A stretch of 64,000 bases of DNA from Catellatospora paridis. GTDB lineage: Bacteria > Actinomycetota > Actinomycetes > Mycobacteriales > Micromonosporaceae. The notes under the pieces are model-generated. The model searched no databases. It was not told the DNA's origin and worked only from the letters and a program-made list of their open reading frames with translations. Made by a program: the position numbers and the translations under genes. The first letter of the stretch is position 1; each line of letters opens with the position of its first letter. Below, piece by piece: positions 46,780 to 56,734 of this stretch. Where the stretch lies: contig NZ_ML769315.1 of the NCBI RefSeq assembly GCF_009720365.1, positions 557,571 through 621,570 on the forward strand, in the 5' to 3' direction.

Positions 46780-47370
46780 ATGTTCCGACGACACCACGGA
46801 CACGACACGCACGAGCACGGGCACGGCCCGGGGCATGGCCACGACCCCCGACTGTTCGCCTTCGGGCCGATGCGGCCGCCGTTCGGCCCCGGCGGCTTCG
46901 GCCATGGACGCGGGCACGGCCGGGGACGCGGCCGGCGCGGCAACACCCGCGCGGCGGTGCTGGGCCTGCTGCTCGAGCGGCCGATGCACGGATACGAGAT
47001 GATCTCCGAGCTGGAGACCCGCACCGGCGGGGTGTGGCGGCCGAGCCCCGGCTCGATCTACCCGACGCTGCAGCTGCTGGAGGACGAAGGCCTGATCGTC
47101 AGCGAGGAGAGCGGCGGCCGCAAGCGGTTCACCCTCACCGAGACCGGCCGGGCCGAGGCCGAACGCGCCGGCGAGTCCGGCCAGGGCCGACCGTGGCAGG
47201 ACTTCGACGCCGACCACATCGCCCAGTCCCAGGAGTTCCGCGAGGCGGGCTTCGCCATCATGAGCGCCCTGCGCCAGGTCGCCATGTCCGGCACCCCCGC
47301 CCAGCGCCAGCAGGCTCTGGAAACCCTCCAGGACACCAAGCGCAAGCTCTACTCCATCCTCGCCGAGTGA
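46780..47370 (+). CDS. His-rich PadR regulator (YqjI-like, metal-responsive)
   Basis: The 196-residue protein begins with a His/Gly-rich stretch (residues 1-22 hold nine histidines) and an Arg/Gly-rich linker, then a PadR winged helix (GLLLERPMHGYEMISEL and PSPGSIYPTLQLLEDEGLI) and a helical C-terminus. The layout matches E. coli YqjI, a Ni2+-responsive PadR repressor with an N-terminal HGHGH tail. By analogy this one senses Ni, Co, Zn or Fe. AGGAG lies about 9 nt before the ATG. No target other than its own promoter is adjacent. Confidence 0.9.
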   Translation: MFRRHHGHDTHEHGHGPGHGHDPRLFAFGPMRPPFGPGGFGHGRGHGRGRGRRGNTRAAVLGLLLERPMHGYEMISELETRTGGVWRPSPGSIYPTLQLLEDEGLIVSEESGGRKRFTLTETGRAEAERAGESGQGRPWQDFDADHIAQSQEFREAGFAIMSALRQVAMSGTPAQRQQALETLQDTKRKLYSILAE

Positions 47371-47381
47371 CCCCCGACGAA

Positions 47382-47412
47382 GAAGGCCCCGTTCCTGAGG
47401 AACGGGGCCTTC
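47382..47412. terminator. Bidirectional terminator between padR and ispG
   Basis: GAAGGCCCCGTTCC (47382-47395) and its perfect complement (47399-47412) form a 14-bp stem with a 3-nt loop, in the 55-nt spacer between two converging genes. Confidence 0.88.
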
Positions 47413-47425
47413 TCGGTTGTCCGGA

Positions 47426-48592
<1,167 letters not shown>

Positions 48593-48599
48593 AGCACAC

Positions 48600-49823
48600 T
48601 CACTTGTAGATCGAGATGGGGTTGACGATGTCCGCGGTGACGGTCAGCAGCGTGAACGCACCGAAGATCAGGATGACCGTGTAGGTCAGGGGCATCAGCT
48701 TGAAGTAGTCGACCCGGCCCGGGTCGGGCTTGTGCAACCGCGCGTACACCCATGAACGAATTCTCTCGAACCACGCGATGAACAGGTGTCCCCCGTCCAG
48801 GGGAAGCAGCGGCAGCAGGTTGAAGATGCCGATGAACAGGTTGAACGCGATGAACAGCCCGACGAACATGCTCCACGCGCCCTCCTGCGCGGCCTCGCCG
48901 CCCAGGATGCTGATGCCCACCACGCTGATCGGGGTGTTCGGGTCGCGCTTCTCCCCGCCGATGGCCGAGAACAGCGCCGGGATCCGCTTCGGGAACTCCT
49001 TGAGCGCCTCGAACGTCGCGCCGACCATGGTCCCGGCATACTGGGCGCTCGCGCCGACCGCCTCGCCGGGGCCGTACTTGACCAGGTAGGGAACGGTCGC
49101 GTCCAGGCCGACACCGATCGCGGCGACCTTCTGCACGCTGCCGTCGCTCATCTCGCGCTCGACCGTCGCGGGCGTCAGCTGCAGGGTCTGCGGTGCGCCG
49201 TCGCGCAGGACCGTCATCGTGGCGGTCTGGCCGGCGGTCAGCGGCCGGATCTGCTTGATCGCCTCGCCCCAGTTGGCCACCGCGGCGCCGTTCACCGCGA
49301 TCAGCTTGTCGCCGTTGCGCAGACCGGCCTGGCTGGCCGGGCTGGCCGGGTCCTTCGCCTCGCACGCGCGCAGCGGCAGGCTGGTCACCACGCACGGCTG
49401 CACCGTCAGCACGGCCGGCTGGCCGTCGCTGGGCGCCTTGGTCGGCAGGTCCGGGTTGGGCAGGCCGGAGAAGACCGCCAGCCCCCAGATCGCGACGGCG
49501 GCCAGGATGAAGTGCACGATCGAGCCGGCCGACATCACGATCGAGCGCTTCCACACGGGGAAGCGCCACATCGCCTTGGGGTCGTCGGCGTCCTCGTCCT
49601 GCGGCGTCATGCCGACGATCTTGACGAAGCCGCCGAGCGGGACGCCCTTGACGCCGTACTCGGTCTCGCCGCGGCGGAACGACCACAGGGTGGGACCGAA
49701 GCCCACGAAATACCGGGTCACCTTCATGCCGAAGGCCTTCGCCGTGCCCATGTGGCCGGCTTCGTGCAGGCTTACGGAGATCAGGATGACAAGCGCGAAG
49801 AGGGCGATCCCCAGGGCGTTCAT
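48600..49823 (-). CDS. Site-2 intramembrane metalloprotease (Rip1/RseP-like)
   Basis: The 407-residue protein has the zinc motif HEAGH (20-24) in the first membrane helix, a PDZ domain (about 155-250, [17 protein letters not shown]) and the second active-site motif [13 protein letters not shown] near the C-terminus. Site-2 proteases release membrane-bound anti-sigma factors; the mycobacterial Rip1 gene stands at the same locus. Its ATG overlaps the dxr stop (TGATG). Confidence 0.95.
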   Translation of the reverse strand: MNALGIALFALVILISVSLHEAGHMGTAKAFGMKVTRYFVGFGPTLWSFRRGETEYGVKGVPLGGFVKIVGMTPQDEDADDPKAMWRFPVWKRSIVMSAGSIVHFILAAVAIWGLAVFSGLPNPDLPTKAPSDGQPAVLTVQPCVVTSLPLRACEAKDPASPASQAGLRNGDKLIAVNGAAVANWGEAIKQIRPLTAGQTATMTVLRDGAPQTLQLTPATVEREMSDGSVQKVAAIGVGLDATVPYLVKYGPGEAVGASAQYAGTMVGATFEALKEFPKRIPALFSAIGGEKRDPNTPISVVGISILGGEAAQEGAWSMFVGLFIAFNLFIGIFNLLPLLPLDGGHLFIAWFERIRSWVYARLHKPDPGRVDYFKLMPLTYTVILIFGAFTLLTVTADIVNPISIYK

Positions 49824-51022
49824 CAGGCGCTCTTCTCCTTGATCAGGTCGTGTGCGCGCGTGCGCGCCCAGTGCTCCGCGGCGAGCACGTCCTCGACGGT
49901 ACCCGGTTCGTCGAAGTCGGGCGCACCGTCGAGGATCTCCCCGACGGTGTCGACGATGGCCAGGAACGGCAGACGGCCCGCTGTGAAAGCCGCCACACAC
50001 TCCTCGTTCGCCGCGTTGTAGATCGCCGGCCGGCAGCGCCCGGCCCGGCCGGCGGCCTTGGCCAGCTCCACCGCCGGGAACGCCTCATTGTCCAGCGGGC
50101 GCAGCTCCCAGTTGTGCGCGAGCGTCCAGTCGACCGGCGCGGCCGCCTCGGGCACCCGGTCCGGCCAGCCCAGCGCCAGCGCGATCGGCAGCCGCATGTC
50201 CGGCGGGCTGGCCTGCGCCAGCGTCGAACCGTCGGTGAACTCGACGAGGGAGTGCAGCACCGACTGCGGGTGCACCATCACCTCGATGTCGTCGTACGCC
50301 ACGTCGAACAGCTCGTGCGCCTCGATCACCTCGAGGCCCTTGTTCACCAGCGTCGCCGAGTTGATCGTCACCACCGGGCCCATGTCCCAGGTCGGGTGCT
50401 TGAGCGCCTCCTCGACGGTGACCGCGCCCAGCTCCTCACGGCGGCGGCCACGGAACGCGCCCCCGCTCGCGGTCAGGATCAGCTTGCGCACCTCGGCCCG
50501 GGTCCCGCCGCGCAGGCACTGCGCCAGCGCCGAGTGCTCGCTGTCGACCGGCACGATCTGCCCCGGCTTGGCCACCGCCCGCACCAGCGGCCCACCGGCC
50601 ACCAGCGACTCCTTGTTGGCCAGCGCGAGGATGCGCCCCGCCCGCAGCGCGGCCAGCGTCGGCGCGAGCCCCAGCGAACCGACCACGCCGTTGAGCACGA
50701 TGTCCGCGGGCCACTGGGCCAGCTCCGTCATCGCCTGCGGTCCCGCGAGGATCTTCGGCAGCTTGAAGTCGCCGGACGACCACCCGCGGCGCTGCGCCTC
50801 GGCGTAGAACGCCAGCTGCAGGTCCTGCGCCGCGGTGGACTTGGCCACCCCGACCGCCTCGACCCCCAGCTCCAGCGCCTGCTGCGCCAGCAGCGCCACG
50901 TTGCCGCCGCCCGCGCCCAGCGCGACGACGCGGAACCGGTCCGGATTGCGCCGCACGATGTCTATGGCCTGTGTGCCGATCGACCCGGTGGAGCCGAGCA
51001 GCACTATCTCGCGGGGGATCAT
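49823..51022 (-). CDS. dxr: 1-deoxy-D-xylulose-5-phosphate reductoisomerase
   Basis: Dxr makes MEP from DXP with NADPH and is the target of fosmidomycin. NADPH motif GSTGSIG is at 10-16; [14 protein letters not shown] and [19 protein letters not shown] are the substrate and metal motifs. Length is 399 aa. It is followed by the protease and ispG with overlaps or short gaps, so two MEP-pathway steps are co-expressed. Confidence 0.97.
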   Translation of the reverse strand: MIPREIVLLGSTGSIGTQAIDIVRRNPDRFRVVALGAGGGNVALLAQQALELGVEAVGVAKSTAAQDLQLAFYAEAQRRGWSSGDFKLPKILAGPQAMTELAQWPADIVLNGVVGSLGLAPTLAALRAGRILALANKESLVAGGPLVRAVAKPGQIVPVDSEHSALAQCLRGGTRAEVRKLILTASGGAFRGRRREELGAVTVEEALKHPTWDMGPVVTINSATLVNKGLEVIEAHELFDVAYDDIEVMVHPQSVLHSLVEFTDGSTLAQASPPDMRLPIALALGWPDRVPEAAAPVDWTLAHNWELRPLDNEAFPAVELAKAAGRAGRCRPAIYNAANEECVAAFTAGRLPFLAIVDTVGEILDGAPDFDEPGTVEDVLAAEHWARTRAHDLIKEKSA

Positions 51023-51064
51023 TCCTTCATTCTCGCCGAGCCCGCCGGGTGCCCGCTGCGGGGG

Positions 51065-51607
51065 CTACTCGTCGAGCCCCTCTTTCGTGATCATGTACAG
51101 CTCTGCCTCGATGTCGTACCAGCGGTGGGTGCGGCCGACGTGGGTCATGCCGATGCGGTGCATCACCGCCAGCGAGGGCACGTTGTCGGGGCGGGCGATG
51201 GCGTGGATCTCTGCCAACCCGAGCGCCCAGCCGTGCGCCAGCACGGCCCGCCCCGCCTCGGTGGCATACCCGTGGCCCCATGAGTCAGGGTGGAAGTGCC
51301 AGCCGATCTCGACCTCGCCGCGGCCGTGCCCGTCGGCCGGCGGCGGCAGCGGCTTGAGCAGCACGGACCCGGCGACAGCACCGGTGTCGCGCCGCTCGAC
51401 CGCCCACACGCCGTAGCCGGGTTCGGCGGCGTAGAACTCGCACCGCCGGTCGATGACGAGCTGCGACTGCGCCGGGTCGGCCAGCGGGGTGGGCATGCCG
51501 AGCCAGCGGGTGACCTCGTCCCGCCGGTAGATGTCGTAGTTGCGGGCCAGGTCGGCGGAGCCGTCGGTCCACTGCCGGATGATCAGGCGCGCGGTTTCCA
51601 GGCGCAC
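51065..51607 (-). CDS. RimJ/RimL-type GNAT acetyltransferase
   Basis: A 180-residue GNAT protein with LETARLIIRQWTDGSAD at the start and the EIGWHFHPDSWGHGYATEAGRAVLAHGW CoA-binding block typical of RimJ/RimL-like enzymes. GGAGG, 6 nt before the GTG at 51607, sets the start. It begins 1 nt after the stop of the YcxB-like gene, so the two form an operon. The substrate is unknown. Confidence 0.88.
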   Translation of the reverse strand: MRLETARLIIRQWTDGSADLARNYDIYRRDEVTRWLGMPTPLADPAQSQLVIDRRCEFYAAEPGYGVWAVERRDTGAVAGSVLLKPLPPPADGHGRGEVEIGWHFHPDSWGHGYATEAGRAVLAHGWALGLAEIHAIARPDNVPSLAVMHRIGMTHVGRTHRWYDIEAELYMITKEGLDE

Positions 51608-51608
51608 C

Positions 51609-52154
51609 TCAGACCTCCGCCGGTGGGGGCATGTCGTCGGGCCGGCCGACCCGGTGGGCATACCGGTCGACGACCACCGCGATCGCCGCGTCGTCGGCGG
51701 GGGTGATCAACCGCCGGGGCACCGTGATCTCGCCGACCCCGGCTGCCACGAACCGCCAGAAGTGGTCGGGCCGCACCACCTGCGACAGGCCGGACCAGCT
51801 GTAGAAGACGTCTCCGCTGCCGGTCGTGAGCCGTACCCCGAGCACGTCGATCAGCACCGTCATCGGCGCGTACTTCACATCGGGCGTGCCGCGCACGGCC
51901 AGCCACGCGGACAGTGCCGCGTCCCCGGCGAACAGCACGGCGAGCAGGCCCAGCCAGACGGCTCCGAAGGGGAAGGGCCAGGCCTCGCCCTCGTTCCACA
52001 GGTAGATCATCCAAAGGGCGACCGTGCCGCTGACCAGCGCCACGAAGGCGCTCACCCGGTTCTGGCCCGCCCGGTGCAGCGCGGCCAGGCGCAGGAATTC
52101 GGGCCGATCCCACAGCCAGGTCACCTGGACCGTGTCCTCACCGTGCAGCTGCAT
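51609..52154 (-). CDS. YcxB-like membrane protein
   Basis: A 181-residue protein with two hydrophobic segments (about 33-53 and 63-85) followed by a soluble domain whose strands VRLTTGSGDVFYSWSGLSQVV and EITVPRRLITPADDAAI resemble the YcxB C-terminal (PH-like) domain. CATACT is 6 nt before the ATG at 52154. Function unknown. Confidence 0.75.
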   Translation of the reverse strand: MQLHGEDTVQVTWLWDRPEFLRLAALHRAGQNRVSAFVALVSGTVALWMIYLWNEGEAWPFPFGAVWLGLLAVLFAGDAALSAWLAVRGTPDVKYAPMTVLIDVLGVRLTTGSGDVFYSWSGLSQVVRPDHFWRFVAAGVGEITVPRRLITPADDAAIAVVVDRYAHRVGRPDDMPPPAEV

Positions 52155-52243
52155 CGGGGCAGTATGGCCACCGGCCCGGCGAAGGTCAACGGAGCGGGGC
52201 GCTCGCCGGCCCGGCCGTGGGCACGGCCCGGCGAGCGCTCAGG

Positions 52244-53398
52244 TCAGCTGCGGAACGGTCCGGTGACCTCGTAGGTGATGCCGCCCGACGAGGAGCCCGA
52301 GGTGCCCCGCTGGGACGAGAAGTAGAAGCGGTTGCCGGCCGGGTTGAACGCCGGTCCGGTGACCTCCGAGGAGCTCTGCCCGGTGATGCGCAGGAACGGC
52401 GCGATGACGTCGTCCGGCGTGATGACGCAGATCTCCAGGTTGCCGCCGTCCTCGGCGACGAACAGGTCCCCGCTGGTCGCGCTGCCGGTGATGTTGTCGA
52501 CCCCGGTCAGCGGCGGTGTGCCGCTCACCAGCGAGTCGTCGTACGCCAGCTCGATCTGCGACGTCGCGGTGTTGTACGCCCAGACGCGGTTGTCGCCCTT
52601 GGTGGTGAAGTAGACGATGCCGTTGTCGTACCAGCAGCCCTCACCGCCGTTGAACCGCTTCACGCCGCTGACCTGGTTGCGGGTCACGGTCGGCGAGCCG
52701 TCCGGATCCGGCACGGTCGCCCAGGTGAGCATGACGTTCGTGCCGGAACCGCCCTTGGCCACCTGGAGCGTGCCGGTGGCCAGGTTTCCCCAGGTGTTCG
52801 GGATGAACCGGTAGAAGCACCCGTTGGTCTCGTCCTCGGTCAGGTAGATGACGTGGTTCACCGGGTCGCAGGCGGCGGCCTCGTGCTTGAACCGGCCCAT
52901 CGCCGGGCGGGCCGCAGCCGCGTTCACACCCCACGGGTCGGTCTCCCAGACCCGGCCGGTCGACGTCTCCTCGCAGGACAGCCAGGTGTTCCAGGGCGTA
53001 TGCCCACCCGCGCAGTTGGTGGAGGTCCCCGACAGGATGCGGTACGCGCCGGTGACGGTGCCGCCGGAGTTGAACTTCACCGCCGACGCCCCGCCCGCGG
53101 ACACCTCGGAGTTGGACACGTAGATCCAGCCCGAGCCGTCGGCGAAGCACGCCCCGCCGTCGGGGGCGGCGTGCCAGGTGTACGACGTGCCGGACACGGT
53201 CTGGCTGGACCGCGCGATGACCCGGCTGGTGAAGCCGGAGGGCAGCATGATGCCGTTCGCGTCGGCGGCCTGCAGCGCCCCGTAGGGTCCCGGGCCGGGC
53301 TGCGCCGGGGCAGCGAACGCCTCTTTCCACAGCGCACCCGAGAAGGCAGCGGCCGCGCCGCCCACGACCCCGGCCCGCAGCACGTTACGACGGTCCAC
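52244..53398 (-). CDS. Secreted PhoX-like (DUF839) beta-propeller protein
   Basis: The 384-residue precursor begins with a twin-arginine signal (DRRNVLRAGVVGGAAAAF), so it should be exported folded. The mature part is a DUF839/PhoX-type propeller: NTWLSCEETSTG, GRFKHEAAACDP, YLTEDETNGCFYRF and DNITGSATSGDLFVAEDGGN. PhoX proteins are Ca/Fe alkaline phosphatases; whether this shorter member is a phosphatase is uncertain. GGAGG lies 6 nt before the GTG at 53398. Confidence 0.85.
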   Translation of the reverse strand: MDRRNVLRAGVVGGAAAAFSGALWKEAFAAPAQPGPGPYGALQAADANGIMLPSGFTSRVIARSSQTVSGTSYTWHAAPDGGACFADGSGWIYVSNSEVSAGGASAVKFNSGGTVTGAYRILSGTSTNCAGGHTPWNTWLSCEETSTGRVWETDPWGVNAAAARPAMGRFKHEAAACDPVNHVIYLTEDETNGCFYRFIPNTWGNLATGTLQVAKGGSGTNVMLTWATVPDPDGSPTVTRNQVSGVKRFNGGEGCWYDNGIVYFTTKGDNRVWAYNTATSQIELAYDDSLVSGTPPLTGVDNITGSATSGDLFVAEDGGNLEICVITPDDVIAPFLRITGQSSSEVTGPAFNPAGNRFYFSSQRGTSGSSSGGITYEVTGPFRS

Positions 53399-53536
53399 AG
53401 TAGACCTCCACGATGGTCGATGTCTGTCAGCGAGCACGCTAAGAGCCCCAGACGTCGCCCATCCCGTGATCAGATGAACGTCTTATGTCCCAACGGTATC
53501 CGGCCGCGACGCAACCACCCAAGATCCACCGACGGA

Positions 53537-53605
53537 GATCGCCGTTTCGGGCCGGAAAGTGAGGTCCAACCGCACCTTCCGACCCGAAACAGCCATCTTG
53601 GCCCG
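53537..53605. repeat. Degenerate palindrome, family G copy 2
   Basis: GATCGCCGTTTCGGGCCGGA (53538-53557) faces CCTTCCGACCCGAAACAGCC (53572-53591). It lies in the spacer upstream of the PhoX-like gene and past the MmpL stop. It shares GATCGCCGTTTCG and CTTTCCGAC words with the copy near 4.48 kb. Confidence 0.65.
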
Positions 53606-53664
53606 CAAGCGGGGCACCGGGCCGCGGAGGCCGGTGCGCCCACGCCGCCAAGGCAGGCCGCGGG

Positions 53665-55773
53665 TCAGGCCTCCTTGAGGCCGTAGCGGCGGTAGACCAG
53701 GCCCAGGGGGCCGGGGGCCCACCAGTTCCAGCGGCCCAGCAGGCGCATCGTGGCGGGCACCAGCACCGCCCGGACCAGTGCCGCGTCGATGGCCACGGCG
53801 ACCACCATCCCGACGCCGAGCACCTTGATCGTCGTCGTGCCACCGGTCGCGAACCCGCCCAGCACCACCATAAGCAGCAGTGCCGCGGCGGTGATGATCC
53901 CGCCGGTGCGCTGCAGCCCGGACGCGACGGCCTGGGTGTTGTCCCCGGTGGCGTCCCACTCCTCGCGCACCCGCGACAGCAGGAACACCTCGTAGTCGGT
54001 GGCCAGTCCGAACAGGACCGCCAGCATCAGCACCATGTTGCCGGGCTCCAGGAAGCCGGTCACGGTGAAGCCGAGCCAGTCCGACAGGTGCCCGTCCTGG
54101 AAGATCCAGACGACCACCCCGAACGACGCCCCGATCGAGATCACGTTCATCACGATGGCCTTCAACGGCAGCACGACCGAGCCGAATGCCAGGAACAGCA
54201 GCAGGAACGTGCTCACCGCGACCATGCCGAGCATCCACGGCAGCCGCCCGCCGAGCGAGTCGAGCTGGTCCAGGTCGGCCGCGGTCCGCCCGCCGACCAG
54301 CATCTGTGTCCCGTCGGGCACCGGCAGGTCCCGGATCGCCTGCACGACCTCGCGAGCACTCTCGTCGGCCGGCTCGCCGGGGTACGACGCTGTGATGAGG
54401 GTGGCGTCCCCCTTCTGCGCCGCGATCATCGCGCCGGGCACGTTCTGCACGGCCTGAATGCGGGTCAGCATGGTGTCCGCCCCGGGGCCGAGGATCAGGA
54501 CGCTGATCGGGGCGGCGCTGCCACCGGGGAACTCGTCGGCGATGCGCTCGGTGACGGTGCGCGACTCGGTGCCCGCGGGCAGCACTCGCTCGTCGAACCC
54601 GCCGAACTGCGCCCGCAGGAACGGGGTCGCGGTGAGCGCGAGGATCGCGGCGACGCCGAGGGCGTACAGCACGGGCCGGCTCATCACGCTGCGGGCGATG
54701 CGGGCCCAGCCGCCCTCACCGGCCGGACGCGCCTGGAACAGCTTCGGCAGCGGTACGCGCCATGCGTTGATCTTCGGGCCGAGCACGGCCAGCAGCGCGG
54801 GCAGGGCGGTGAGCGCGGCCAGCATGGCGACGAGCACGGCGGCCATGCCACCCCAGGCCATGGACTTGAGGAAGTCCATCGGGAAGATCAGCAGGCTGGC
54901 CAGGGCGAGCGCCACGGTCAAACCCGAGACCAGCACGGTACGCCCCGCGGTGGCCAGCGTGTGGGCGACCGCGTCCGCGGGGCTGCGCCCGGCGGCCAGC
55001 TCTTCTCGGAACCGGCTGACCACGAACAGCGCGTAGTCGATGGCCATGCCCAGGCCGAGCATCGTGATGATGTTGACGGCGAACACGGACACGTCGGTGA
55101 CCTGTGCGAGCAGGCGTACCGCGATGAACGCGCCGAGCACGGCGAGCACGCCGACGAACAGCGGGGTGGCCGCGGCGACCAGGCCGCGGAAGATGAACAC
55201 CAGCAGCACCAGCAGGATCGGCAGGCTGATCAGCTCGGCCTTGGTGATGTCGTCGTTGATCCGCGTGTTCGCGTCGTCGAGGAACGGGATGAGCCCGCCG
55301 ACCTCGGTGTGCAACCCGTCGGCGACCAGGTCGTCGCGCAGCACGGCGAGATCGTCGAGCTTGCTGTTCTCGTCCCCGTCCCGCAGCTGGATCGCCAGGT
55401 AGGTGGCGTGCCCGTCGGTGGAGGTGAAGCGGCCGGGCACGCCCGGGGTAAACGCGCCGACGACGCTGGCCACCTCGGGCCGCCCGGACAGCTCCGTGGC
55501 GACTGCGGTCACCGCGTCCCGGAACGCGGGCTGGTCCTGGGTCAGGCTGTCCGAGGAGTACAGCGCCAGGATGTCGACGTCCTGGCGGCCGAGCTGGGCG
55601 GTGATCTCCCGGTGCGCCCGGCTGGACGCGCTGCCCGGGTCGTCGAACCCCCCGCTGATCAGGTCGCCGAACACGCCGCCGCCCCACGACGCCCCGATGA
55701 CCAGCACCGCCGCGGCTATGCCGAGCACCAACCAGCGCAGCCGCACCACGGCTCGCCCCCACCACGCGAACAT
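53665..55773 (-). CDS. MmpL/RND-family transporter
   Basis: A 702-residue MMPL protein with two repeats, each of about six membrane helices and an extracytoplasmic loop. ITMLGLGMAIDYALFVVSRFREEL and its partner AVLFGLATDYEVFLLSRVREEW are the helix-4-type segments that carry the proton-relay aspartates. Such proteins export lipids or drugs. GAAGGA precedes the ATG at 55773, favouring it over one nine codons upstream. It is divergent from a tetR gene with a shared operator region. Confidence 0.94.
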   Translation of the reverse strand: MFAWWGRAVVRLRWLVLGIAAAVLVIGASWGGGVFGDLISGGFDDPGSASSRAHREITAQLGRQDVDILALYSSDSLTQDQPAFRDAVTAVATELSGRPEVASVVGAFTPGVPGRFTSTDGHATYLAIQLRDGDENSKLDDLAVLRDDLVADGLHTEVGGLIPFLDDANTRINDDITKAELISLPILLVLLVFIFRGLVAAATPLFVGVLAVLGAFIAVRLLAQVTDVSVFAVNIITMLGLGMAIDYALFVVSRFREELAAGRSPADAVAHTLATAGRTVLVSGLTVALALASLLIFPMDFLKSMAWGGMAAVLVAMLAALTALPALLAVLGPKINAWRVPLPKLFQARPAGEGGWARIARSVMSRPVLYALGVAAILALTATPFLRAQFGGFDERVLPAGTESRTVTERIADEFPGGSAAPISVLILGPGADTMLTRIQAVQNVPGAMIAAQKGDATLITASYPGEPADESAREVVQAIRDLPVPDGTQMLVGGRTAADLDQLDSLGGRLPWMLGMVAVSTFLLLFLAFGSVVLPLKAIVMNVISIGASFGVVVWIFQDGHLSDWLGFTVTGFLEPGNMVLMLAVLFGLATDYEVFLLSRVREEWDATGDNTQAVASGLQRTGGIITAAALLLMVVLGGFATGGTTTIKVLGVGMVVAVAIDAALVRAVLVPATMRLLGRWNWWAPGPLGLVYRRYGLKEA

Positions 55774-55800
55774 CGCGTTCCTTCCCGGAACAGATATCAT

Positions 55801-55835
55801 TGTTTACGCCACTCATTTGAGTGAACGGTGTTTAC
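55801..55835. promoter_or_regulatory. TetR operator between mmpL and tetR
   Basis: CACTCATTTGAGTG (55810-55823) is an inverted repeat with a 2-nt spacer, flanked by direct repeats TGTTTAC at 55801-55807 and 55829-55835. The site lies between the two divergent starts and is AT-rich, as expected for a TetR-controlled double promoter. Confidence 0.75.
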
Positions 55836-55872
55836 TTTCGCGGACGACGTTCACTCCGGTCAAGGGAGCTCC

Positions 55873-56628
55873 ATGTCGGACACCTCACACCGCCGCGAGC
55901 GCCTGCGCGAGCGCACCTTGATCGAGATCAAGGACCTGGCGCGGGCGCAGCTGGTCGCGAGCGGGCCGGCCGCGATCTCGCTGCGTGCCATCGCCCGGGA
56001 GATGGGGATGACCGCCGCCGCGCTCTACCGGTACGTGCCCGCGCTCGACGCGCTCGTCATCGAGCTGTGCACGGACCTGCACAACGAGGTGCGGCTCGCC
56101 TGTGAGGCGGCCCGCGACGCGGACCCGGACCCCGATCCGCTACGGCGGCTGCTCGTCATGGCGCGCGAGCTGCGGCGCTGGGCGCTGGCGCACCGGCCCG
56201 AGGCGACCCTGATCTTCGGGCCGCCGCTGCCGGGCGTCGAGCAGTTCCACCAGCAGTGCGACGACCTGCAGTGCGCGGGCGCCCAGCTCGGCCAGATCTT
56301 CGTCGAGCCCATGCTGGAGCTGTGGCAGGCGGGCCGGCTGCCACAGCTCCCCCACGTCGACCTCGACCGGCTGGCCGGGGCGCTGCCCGCGCACGGCGAG
56401 CTGCCGATCGAGGTCACCGCGGTCTTCCTGACCTCCTGGATCCGCCTCTACGGCGTGCTCGCCGCCGAACTGTTCGGCCAGCTCACCTGGGCCGCCACCG
56501 ACACCGAACCCCTCTTCGAAGCCGAACTCGCCTCCTTCGCCGCCCAGATCCCCCCGGCCGCCTCCCCCTCTGCCGCAACTCTTGAAGAGTCGCGGCCTCA
56601 GGCCAGCCCGGAGCCCGCAAGTCTTTAA
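55873..56628 (+). CDS. TetR family regulator of the mmpL gene
   Basis: A 251-residue TetR protein: N-terminal HTH AISLRAIAREMGMTAAALYRYVPALDALV (about 37-65) and a TetR_C-type ligand domain with FLTSWIRLYGVLAAELFG. GGGAG is placed before the ATG at 55873. It most likely represses the divergent mmpL gene. The last ~17 residues (ATLEESRPQASPEPASL) and the TAA stop are encoded by family D copy 2, which appears to have replaced the original 3' end. Confidence 0.9.
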   Translation: MSDTSHRRERLRERTLIEIKDLARAQLVASGPAAISLRAIAREMGMTAAALYRYVPALDALVIELCTDLHNEVRLACEAARDADPDPDPLRRLLVMARELRRWALAHRPEATLIFGPPLPGVEQFHQQCDDLQCAGAQLGQIFVEPMLELWQAGRLPQLPHVDLDRLAGALPAHGELPIEVTAVFLTSWIRLYGVLAAELFGQLTWAATDTEPLFEAELASFAAQIPPAASPSAATLEESRPQASPEPASL

Positions 56629-56640
56629 GAGTTGCGGCGC
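56571..56640. repeat. Family D palindrome, copy 2, inside a gene end
   Basis: GCCGCAACTCTTGAAGAGT (56572-56590) pairs with CTTTAAGAGTTGCGGC (56623-56638). It is inverted relative to copy 1 (43752-43819) and shares the TGAGGCCGCGA internal word. Its right arm contains the TAA stop codon of the tetR gene. Confidence 0.88.
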
Positions 56641-56719
56641 GGTGGGACGCCGGGCGGGCAGGTTGGGGCAGGTGGGTGGTGGAGTGGGCGGCGGGTGACT
56701 GATTCGCGGCTCAGGAAGG

Positions 56720-56734
56720 TAGGCTCGCGCGCTA
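56720..56734 (+). promoter_or_regulatory. -10 box of a predicted leaderless promoter
   Basis: TAGGCT at 56720-56725, 8 nt, then ATG at 56734. The element is identical in sequence and spacing to that at 8445-8459 and no Shine-Dalgarno sequence is seen. Confidence 0.65.
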
